Positions 58,034-64,000 of a DNA stretch of 64,000 nucleotides are shown here, one piece after another. This stretch comes from Phycisphaerales bacterium (GTDB lineage Bacteria; Planctomycetota; Phycisphaerae; Phycisphaerales; UBA1924), in the NCBI GenBank assembly GCA_022843045.1, contig JALHOJ010000003.1, positions 41,578 through 105,577 on the forward strand, written 5' to 3'. Made by a program: the position numbers and the translations under genes. The notes below the pieces were generated by a model. It ran no database searches and was not told the origin of the DNA. It was given only the letters and a program-made list of their open reading frames with translations. Numbering within the stretch: position 1 is the stretch's first letter; every line of letters begins with the position of its first letter.

Positions 58034-60718
58034 GTGAGCACTTGCCCTCGGACCCTCCATCAGGAGGGCAATGCTGTGGGCGTATGGGCGTCGATTGTCG
58101 CGGGAACGGACGAGGCGGGGTGGGACAAGATACCCACGCTTTCCGATCTCCGCGCGCGACAGATTCGCCACGCGCGGCGCCGAGTCTGGAGTGTCGTCGG
58201 CATCATCGCCGTCGGCATCTGGCTCGGGACGATGCTTGCGGAATTGGCGGGCGGAAGTTGGATCACGCCAAGCTGGATCGCGGCCACGGTTCTTGCAATC
58301 GCTGGCAGTGCCGCGATCGCACGGAATCCAAACCGTGCGACGTGGATCGCCCCCGCCTTGCTCGCACTTGCAACCTGCTGCAGCGTCGCCTCCTACTCCG
58401 CGGCTCGACTCGCATCCCGTGCCTCTGACCATCTTTCGCTGCTCGCGGGCGAGCCGACTCGAGGCCAGGGCCGGGTGGTGCAAGTGGAGGGGCTTCTGCT
58501 TACCAACTGGGAACGGGAGGTGTCGCCCAGCGACGGCCTCTCGCGTTTCATTGTGCGAGCACCAACGTGGACGTCGCAAGTCTCCCTACGAACCGTGTGG
58601 ATCGGAGAAGCGCAGCACCCGGCGGACTGCTCCGGCATGCTGCGCATCGCGGTAACTGGCGAGCCCCAGCCGCCGTCGCACGCTGGGAACCTCGTGCGCG
58701 TGTTGGGCGTATGGGAGCCGCCAAAGGGCCTTGAGAATCCGGGTGACGCAATTCCGCATCGCTTTGCGTTGCAGGACCAACTCGCCGGCACGCTTCGCGT
58801 CAGCGGTGCGGAGCTTGTGGTGACGCGCCAAGACGCGCTGAACCCCCACGCGATCCTTCTTCGAACGGGCGGTGCGCTGCGTGAGCGCCTGCAACGCGTC
58901 CTGGACCACGTTCCCGCGGGCCCTGCGCGTGAACTTCTTGGCGCGCTGCTCTTGGGAGAGCGAGAGTTCGAGCGCACCGACGCGGGACTCTCCTATACGC
59001 GGCTGGGGCTCTCTCACATCCTCTCCATCTCTGGCTTCCACCTGACGGTGCTGGTCTTCAGCGTGCTTTGGCTGTTGCGACTGACCGGCGACCGTGGCTG
59101 GATCGAGCCGGCGATGCTTGCCCTCATGGTCCTGGGATACGCCCTCGCTCTGCCCTCGCAAGCGCCCATCCTCCGCAGCGCGGCCTTAGTTCTCTGCATG
59201 TTGCTCGTCCACGCGCTGGGCCGGCGGTACGACCGCCTGTGCGTGCTCGGCTGGATCACGATCGCCCTGCTTGCATGGCGGCCCGCGGACCTCTGGAGCC
59301 TGGGTTTCCAATTGAGCGTCGGCCTCACCGCGCTGCTATTGTGGATCGGTGATCGCTCGAGCGAAGCGATGTGGGGTGTCGGGGTGCAAGGCGTACTGGA
59401 GGAACCCCGCGTCGGTGCGCGAGGAGTGATCCGCAGCCTCACGCGCGGCTTCAAGAGTTCAATGGCTCTGAGCGCGATGTGCTGGACATGTGCCTTGCCC
59501 ATCATCGCCGCGACCACCGGCGTCGTCAGTCCGCTCGCCGCGATCGTCAGCATCATCCTTGCGCCGCTCTTCGTGGTGCTGCTCTGGCTTGGATACCTCA
59601 CGCTGGGCATCGGCATGCTGGTGCCCGCGTTCGCTTCGTGGGCGGGACGGGCCTTGTCGTGGCTTTGTGATCTTGCAATCGGCTCGGCGATGTGGATCGA
59701 CAGCATCATGCTCTCATCCGTGCGCGTGCCTGTGATCCCAATGTGGTGGACGTTGCTCGCAACCATCTGGATCGTCTGCGGCTGGCGCTGGTATCGTGCG
59801 TGGGTCGTGGCCGACCGCCGATGGTGGTGGGGGTTGGGTGCGTGCGTCATCGCAGCGCTCCTGCCCAGCATGATCGCGGCACGCGGCAATGGCCTTGATC
59901 GCGGCAGCACGCTGCGTGTCGACATGCTGAGCGTCGGCGACGGCACCTGCATGCTCATTCGCAGCGGACACGATGCCCTGCTCTGGGACGCCAAGGGCAT
60001 TCCGCCGCGATCCGCCACGCCTCGAACCGTCCTCTCGTTGCGAGAACTGGGCGTCTGGCGCGTGCCGAGGATCGTGATCACGCACCCCGACATCGACCAC
60101 ATGAGCGGCGTCCTCGATCTGCTCGAACCCCTGGGCGTGCGCGAGGTGCTCGTCTCTACGCGATTCGTCGAACAGGCGCAAAGCGTTGAAGCTGGAAGGA
60201 ACGCCGCGAGGATGATTCAGGACGAGTTCTCGCGACGCGGCGTGAAGCTCACCACGCTGCGTGCAGCCGACGAGTTCTTCATCGGACCCGCCCGCGCGAC
60301 GGTGATCTCGCCGCCTGCGTCCGCCCAGTGGCCAAGCGACAATGATCATTCGCTCATGGCCCTGCTTGAGGCCCCGCGAGCCGGATTCCGCTCGCCCGCA
60401 CGCATGCTGCTGACAGGCGACGTCGGTGCCGCTGCTCTTGCTCGGATCGAGCACGCGTCGCTGCCTGTCGTGGACGCCATCGAACTGCCGCACCACGGTT
60501 CGCCTGAACCCGCGGCGATGCGACTGGTCGAGCGAGTCCAGCCCCGAGTGATTCTGCAGTCCACGGGCCCCTCACGCCTCGACGATCCACGCTGGGAAGA
60601 AACCCGTGTCGCCCTTCCCGAGGCTCGATGGCTGGTGACTGCGCGCGAAGGTTGGTCCGCCGTGACATGGCGCCACGATGGCACGATGGTGGTTCACACG
60701 ATGCGAATCGCGCCGTGA
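58034..60718 (+). CDS. ComEC/Rec2-family DNA uptake channel protein
   Basis: An 894-residue inner-membrane protein that, in competent bacteria, moves single-stranded DNA into the cytoplasm. N-terminal membrane helices, a small soluble DUF4131-like domain (GQGRVVQVEGLLLTNWEREV), the competence domain with LGLSHILSISGFHLTVLVFS and LLGALLLGEREFERTDAGLS, and a C-terminal MBL-fold domain (RVDMLSVGDGTCMLIRSG, TPRTVLSLRELG, ITHPDIDHMSG, IELPHHGS). It has a full-length layout, with MBL metal-ligand residues partly kept. Start GTG 58034 has weak support; the first hydrophobic segment is about 50 residues later. A ComEA-like gene is at 44374, with no other competence genes here. Confidence 0.88.
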   Translation: MSTCPRTLHQEGNAVGVWASIVAGTDEAGWDKIPTLSDLRARQIRHARRRVWSVVGIIAVGIWLGTMLAELAGGSWITPSWIAATVLAIAGSAAIARNPNRATWIAPALLALATCCSVASYSAARLASRASDHLSLLAGEPTRGQGRVVQVEGLLLTNWEREVSPSDGLSRFIVRAPTWTSQVSLRTVWIGEAQHPADCSGMLRIAVTGEPQPPSHAGNLVRVLGVWEPPKGLENPGDAIPHRFALQDQLAGTLRVSGAELVVTRQDALNPHAILLRTGGALRERLQRVLDHVPAGPARELLGALLLGEREFERTDAGLSYTRLGLSHILSISGFHLTVLVFSVLWLLRLTGDRGWIEPAMLALMVLGYALALPSQAPILRSAALVLCMLLVHALGRRYDRLCVLGWITIALLAWRPADLWSLGFQLSVGLTALLLWIGDRSSEAMWGVGVQGVLEEPRVGARGVIRSLTRGFKSSMALSAMCWTCALPIIAATTGVVSPLAAIVSIILAPLFVVLLWLGYLTLGIGMLVPAFASWAGRALSWLCDLAIGSAMWIDSIMLSSVRVPVIPMWWTLLATIWIVCGWRWYRAWVVADRRWWWGLGACVIAALLPSMIAARGNGLDRGSTLRVDMLSVGDGTCMLIRSGHDALLWDAKGIPPRSATPRTVLSLRELGVWRVPRIVITHPDIDHMSGVLDLLEPLGVREVLVSTRFVEQAQSVEAGRNAARMIQDEFSRRGVKLTTLRAADEFFIGPARATVISPPASAQWPSDNDHSLMALLEAPRAGFRSPARMLLTGDVGAAALARIEHASLPVVDAIELPHHGSPEPAAMRLVERVQPRVILQSTGPSRLDDPRWEETRVALPEARWLVTAREGWSAVTWRHDGTMVVHTMRIAP

Positions 60719-60759
60719 CCGACGCGTTCAGCAACGCAGGCGGCGGCGGCGTGCAACAC

Positions 60760-61431
60760 TCACGTTGCCAACCGTACGACCTCATCGACCAATCGGCCGA
60801 TGCCCGTGAACACTTCGAACGGCGTCGCATCGCACATGTATGCCGGCGTGGTGACGATCCGATTGGCCGCATCCACGAGGGCTTCGGTGACGGGCTTTGC
60901 GACGTGCACCGCGCCCATGGTCTTCGCCGCGGCGGCCGCGTCGTTCCCTGCGTCCGCGCCAAGTGTGATCGAGCACGCTTGCCTCATCTCTCGCCCAAAG
61001 ACCGCCGCCGCGAGCACTGGCGCGATGCAGATCAGCCCGATGGGCTTGCTTGCAGCGCGAAACTCCTTCAGCACCCTCGCGACATGCGGCTGCACAGTGC
61101 ACGCCGCACCGTCCTTGGCAAAGGAGCACAGATTCTTCGCCGCGCCGTAGCCGCCCGGGAAGATCACCGCCGCGAAGTCCGCGGCATGGAGCGAGCGAAT
61201 ATCGCGAATGTCGCCCCTGCTGATTCGAGCGGCTTCTGCCAGGCAGTTCCGCGATTCCTGCATGGGCTTGCCCGTGGCGTGATCGATTACGTCCGCCTGC
61301 GGCTGATCCGGCGCGAAGCACTGATACGCCACTCCATGCCGCGACAGGTGCACCAGCACGCTCACCGACTCGTGAATCTCGCTTCCGTCCGCGCGACCGC
61401 TGCCCGCCAGAACCACCGCGATGGGTTTCAA
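60760..61431 (-). CDS. elbB: ElbB-like glyoxalase of the DJ-1/PfpI superfamily
   Basis: A protein of 223 residues. IAVVLAGSGRADGSEIHESV begins the fold; AVIFPGGYGAAKNLCSFAKD near 100 and IGLICIAPVLAA with the nucleophilic Cys near 145 fit ElbB (isoprenoid biosynthesis glyoxalase; glyoxal-processing activity reported in E. coli). The start is probably TTG 61431 (read as KPIAVV after the initiator), with GAGAAG upstream; open frame extends further but has no homology and would run into the gene at 61463. It is the last of four co-directional genes beginning with the one at 62758. Confidence 0.84.
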   Translation of the reverse strand: MKPIAVVLAGSGRADGSEIHESVSVLVHLSRHGVAYQCFAPDQPQADVIDHATGKPMQESRNCLAEAARISRGDIRDIRSLHAADFAAVIFPGGYGAAKNLCSFAKDGAACTVQPHVARVLKEFRAASKPIGLICIAPVLAAAVFGREMRQACSITLGADAGNDAAAAAKTMGAVHVAKPVTEALVDAANRIVTTPAYMCDATPFEVFTGIGRLVDEVVRLAT

Positions 61432-61462
61432 GGTCTTCTCCAGTCTGAGTATCGACTCATGC

Positions 61463-61927
61463 CTACTTGGCCAACGGCGCTGCCGACTGCTTCGCATCAT
61501 TCGCTCGCCTGAGCAGGTCCGCCTCAAACGCCGCCCGCTGTTCGTCGCTCGTGATCAGCGACTCGGCGCTGGGCAGCATCGTGACATGCCAGCGATGCTT
61601 GGTGTGCACGCCCCCGGGCCACGCCAACGCCCCAAGGTCCACCGGCGGATACTCCGAAAGCGGCGCACTCGCCCGCATCGGCTTGCGAAGCGGCTCGTAC
61701 CCGGGCTTCTCAAACAAGACGTCATACACGCCGTGAAACATGAAGTCAAACTCGCAGGGGGTTCTGCCCACCTGCACGTCGTTCACCGTCACCGTGGCCC
61801 CGGGCGGATCGCTGGTGATCGCAACCGTCCGGCGAACACACCCGCCCAGCTGCGAAGCGATCATCACGCTCGCCGCGAGCAAGAGAGCGACTCGACCCGG
61901 CACGCGTTGAAGCCGACCGCCGGTCAT
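61463..61927 (-). CDS. PEGA-domain lipoprotein
   Basis: A 154-residue lipoprotein with signal segment VALLLAASVMIASQLGGC (lipobox LGGC near residue 30), then a PEGA domain (RRTVAITSDPPGATVTVNDV, VGRTPCEFDFMFHGVYDVLF). PEGA repeats often bind surface layers or peptidoglycan-associated partners. The C-terminal third (KHRWHVTMLPSAESLITSDE) is unclassified. Its ATG overlaps the stop of the ABC ATPase gene upstream (ATGA at 61924-61927), so it is translationally coupled to it. It may be an outer-membrane-facing accessory of the transporter, which is inference. Confidence 0.83.
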   Translation of the reverse strand: MTGGRLQRVPGRVALLLAASVMIASQLGGCVRRTVAITSDPPGATVTVNDVQVGRTPCEFDFMFHGVYDVLFEKPGYEPLRKPMRASAPLSEYPPVDLGALAWPGGVHTKHRWHVTMLPSAESLITSDEQRAAFEADLLRRANDAKQSAAPLAK

Positions 61928-62739
61928 ACTGCTTGCTCCGAAGTCGCGCCCTGTGCCGCGCCACTTGCAAACGTCGCACTCCGTGCCGGCGCGTCAAACT
62001 CATCGCCCCGGAACAATCCGCCCAGATACGCCCGCTTCACCAGGTCGTTGTTGATGAGCTCGCGAGGCGTTCCCTCTGCCAGTTTCTTCCCCTCCAGGAT
62101 GATGCAACCGCGATCCACAATTCGCAAGGTCTGGTGCACGTTGTGATCCGTGATCAGGATCGCGATCCCGCGATCGGCCAGTCGCCGGATCTCCGCCTGC
62201 AATTCCTCAACCGCGATCGGGTCAACGCCGCTGAACGGTTCGTCGAGAAGGATCAGCCGGGGTTGCGTGATCAGCGCCCGGGCGATCTCGAGTTTGCGGC
62301 GCTCGCCGCCCGAGCACGTTCGGGCCGGATGCTTGGCCTTGTGAGACAACGAGAATTGCTCCAGCAGTTCCGCTGCGCGATCCAGACGCTGCGACTTGGT
62401 CAGCGCGAGCGTTTCGAGAATCGCCAGCAGATTCTCCTCGCAGGTCAGCCTGCCAAAGACGCTGGGCTCCTGAGAGAGGTACCCCATGCCCAGGCGCGCC
62501 CGCTTGTACATCGGCATCCGCGTGACATCCTGACCGTCAAACAGCACACGCGCGGTACTGCCCGAGTCCGGATCGATCATGCCGATCGTCATGCGAAAGC
62601 TGGTGGTCTTGCCCGCGCCGTTACGGCCCAGCAGGCCGACAACTTCCGCACGCTCGACATGAAACGACACATCGCTGACGACCGTGCGTCCCGCGTAGGT
62701 CTTTCGCAGGTTGGTGGCTTCAAGAAGAGGCACGAGCAA
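61924..62739 (-). CDS. lptB: LPS transport ABC ATPase LptB
   Basis: A 271-residue ABC ATPase of the LptB group, which powers lipopolysaccharide extraction with LptFG. Walker A VGLLGRNGAGKTTSFRMTIG, signature CSGGERRKLEIARALI, Walker B LILLDEPFSGVDPIAVEEL, switch His in ILITDHNVHQTL. The YLSQEPSVFGRLTCEENLLA Q-loop is typical of LptB rather than of amino-acid permeases. LptF, LptG, LptC and LptA are not in the window. A tail of about 30 residues (FDAPARSATFASGAA) extends beyond the usual end. ATG 62739 (MLVPLLEATN); the gene before it on the same strand ends 18 bases upstream. Confidence 0.92.
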   Translation of the reverse strand: MLVPLLEATNLRKTYAGRTVVSDVSFHVERAEVVGLLGRNGAGKTTSFRMTIGMIDPDSGSTARVLFDGQDVTRMPMYKRARLGMGYLSQEPSVFGRLTCEENLLAILETLALTKSQRLDRAAELLEQFSLSHKAKHPARTCSGGERRKLEIARALITQPRLILLDEPFSGVDPIAVEELQAEIRRLADRGIAILITDHNVHQTLRIVDRGCIILEGKKLAEGTPRELINNDLVKRAYLGGLFRGDEFDAPARSATFASGAAQGATSEQAV

Positions 62740-62757
62740 CCGTAGACGCGATCAAAC

Positions 62758-63672
62758 TCACTCGATGCTTTGACCCTTCACTGTCAAAGTCGCCCGCCGC
62801 GACGCATGCCCCGACCACGAATTGTCCCCGTCCGGCCCCGGATACTTCTTCTCGATCAGCGCAGTCACGTCTCCCATCGTCCCATCACTGCGCACCCAGT
62901 CGATATCCACATCCGGAAAGTCGGTCTTGCAGTTCTCGCACTTCGCGTCGCTCGCGAATCGAATCGGGCACCAGAAGCTCTCGATGTTGCGCAGCATCTC
63001 GCTTCCCAGGCTCCACACCCCCGTCATCCAGTCGCAGTACAGGCACCAGATGCGGTCCGCACCCACCAGCCCGTCAAACTTGTGCCGCGATACCCGCACC
63101 CAGTCGCTCTCGCGATACCTGGGCAGACGAATCAGCCACGTCACGGGCGGATAGATGAACAACTCGCCAATTCGAATGATCGAGAAGATCGGCACCGCCC
63201 ACAGCGTCCACCACACCGCGAGGTAGTTCCGCCACCTCGCCGACGCCGTGTTGCCCAGAATCTTCGCGAGCGATCCCTTGATCCGCGGTCCCTTCATCGC
63301 CGCCGGGTTCGCCAGTTCATGCAAGCGGCACCACGCCCACATCGCAACAAGTTGCCCGATCGTCGCCGCGATGATCCCCAGCAACCCGCCCAGCCACGCC
63401 CAGGCTGTCGAATCCACCGCCGAGGGCAGCAGCACATCCCGCCACGCAAGGTTCGAGATCGTCCCCGCCCCCAATCGCGACCCCATCACCGCGCCCACCA
63501 CCGGCGGCAGACTCGTGAACCCAAACACGATCACATCCAGCAGCGGCGCCTCGCAGCACTTCGCCGACAGAGCCTTCCCCAAGCCCCCCAGCCGCGGCAG
63601 CAAGTGCAGCAGCCCGGCGAGCACCAAGCAGAACACAAAGGCCCCCGCACAAACCAAAGCAAGCAGTTGCAT
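62758..63672 (-). CDS. Hypothetical membrane protein with Cys-pair motifs
   Basis: A 304-residue protein. Helices at about 3-25 (LALVCAGAFVFCLVLAGLLH), 45-65, 92-115 and 150-172 (WWTLWAVPIFSIIRIGELFI), then a soluble domain with WCLYCDW and later KCENCKTDF, which could form a zinc site, and an acidic end. No family recognised. It precedes lptB by 18 bases, so it could be an accessory of lipopolysaccharide transport; this is inferred only from position. Confidence 0.66.
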   Translation of the reverse strand: MQLLALVCAGAFVFCLVLAGLLHLLPRLGGLGKALSAKCCEAPLLDVIVFGFTSLPPVVGAVMGSRLGAGTISNLAWRDVLLPSAVDSTAWAWLGGLLGIIAATIGQLVAMWAWCRLHELANPAAMKGPRIKGSLAKILGNTASARWRNYLAVWWTLWAVPIFSIIRIGELFIYPPVTWLIRLPRYRESDWVRVSRHKFDGLVGADRIWCLYCDWMTGVWSLGSEMLRNIESFWCPIRFASDAKCENCKTDFPDVDIDWVRSDGTMGDVTALIEKKYPGPDGDNSWSGHASRRATLTVKGQSIE

Positions 63673-63702
63673 AACCCAGCATACGCGCCCCTCCCGGTGG
63701 CA

Positions 63703-63745
63703 CGGGCGTCCCGCCCATGAGTCCTCCGGCCTTCCAGGCCGGAGG
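63703..63745. repeat. Two hairpins of the loop-five type
   Basis: CGGGCG-TC-CGCCCATG-like (63703-63716) and CCTCCGGCC-TTCCA-GGCCGGAGG (63723-63745) lie directly upstream of the gene at 62758-63672. The second has the same TTCCA loop as one of the hairpins at 36666-36772, so both regions carry the same extragenic palindrome family. The gene-free stretch 63673-63920 contains only these and a terminator. Confidence 0.75.
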
Positions 63746-63806
63746 GGTACTTGCGCAGCCAGCGTCGATCATCCCATCGCCCCAAGGACCGCTCCACCAA
63801 ATGAAA

Positions 63807-63832
63807 ACAGGCGAGCATCGCTGCTCGCCTGT
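63807..63832 (-). terminator. Rho-independent terminator, leftward
   Basis: ACAGGCGAGCA pairs with TGCTCGCCTGT around TCGC (11-bp perfect stem), followed on the leftward strand by TTTTCATTTGG. It lies 88 bases beyond the stop codon of the partial gene at 63921, which it presumably terminates. Confidence 0.85.
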
Positions 63833-63920
63833 CAATCTCACGTGTTGTCACTCCGCCCTCTCACGTCCACGCTTCCTGACGGTTGCGTTTCGATGAGAAG
63901 CAGTGGGGGAGCGGGGGGAC

Positions 63921-64000
63921 TCAATCCTCGCGATCGCTGCTGCCGCCGCCGCGGAACTCGCCGCCGCCGGTGTCGTCGGGTCCGCCGGTGCGCTCGGGGC
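63921..64000 (-). CDS. Partial gene end, Gly-rich tail
   Basis: Only the last 25 codons are in the window, read leftward from the edge: PERTGGPDDTGGGEFRGGGS then SDRED and a stop. It looks like a disordered glycine-rich tail. Identity cannot be told. The terminator at 63807-63832 supports a gene ending here. Confidence 0.45.
   Translation of the reverse strand, partial: PERTGGPDDTGGGEFRGGGSSDRED

Overview
The window is one stretch of a GC-rich chromosome, about 65% GC by eye. It most probably comes from a planctomycete of the class Phycisphaerae. The clues are an ECF sigma factor paired with a TPR Ser/Thr kinase, pseudopilin-like proteins with an H..FADGH tail, a secreted subtilase ending in two DFNNDG repeats, and abundant intergenic palindromes. 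Genes run on both strands in short co-directional runs. No rRNA, tRNA or CRISPR array was seen. The taxonomic call is inference from gene families; no marker gene was compared.

1-10 kb is the accessory part. It holds a frameshifted CHASE/PAS histidine kinase cut by the window edge, a metal/arsenic-type permease translationally coupled to a mini-thioredoxin, three copies (one intact, two decayed) of a protein family ending in an (A/T)RWV..RG...W.E domain, and a 993-residue PHP-plus-SMC-like ATPase (TrlF type), probably a mobile defence gene.

10-18 kb carries a MmgE/PrpD protein, a DUF486 membrane protein, an ECF sigma/kinase pair, a solitary ATP synthase gamma gene with a clean terminator, and an MBL-fold hydrolase.

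18-36 kb is mostly housekeeping: SRAP/YedK, Nif3-like, IspE, ROK kinase, radical SAM, PrkA kinase, HD-GYP, ScpA and ThrRS, interleaved with unknown membrane proteins.

36-40 kb has a hairpin cluster, an orphan terminator and a near-consensus promoter placed so that the mRNA may be leaderless. The promoter precedes four tightly packed genes: a DUF1573-like protein, an 84-residue secreted Cys-rich peptide, an unknown anchored protein and a pseudopilin-like protein. This is the best candidate for an undescribed system.

40-64 kb holds an M16 protease, MurB/MurC, a ComEA-like protein, Mfd, a secreted beta-carbonic anhydrase, an AI-2E-type exporter, the subtilase, a flavodoxin, a Sua5-phosphatase fusion, another pseudopilin, ComEC, ElbB, a PEGA lipoprotein and LptB.

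The strongest whole-window signal is a set of short-period (7-9 bp) purine-word elements folded as inverted repeats. At least seven look complete, and others show one arm only. Most are intergenic, but two with nearly the same word (GAGACGGA) lie in frame inside genes, the MBL hydrolase and Mfd. There they add about 25-36 residues with the same peptide signature (DEETE, RRD, LRLSVS).
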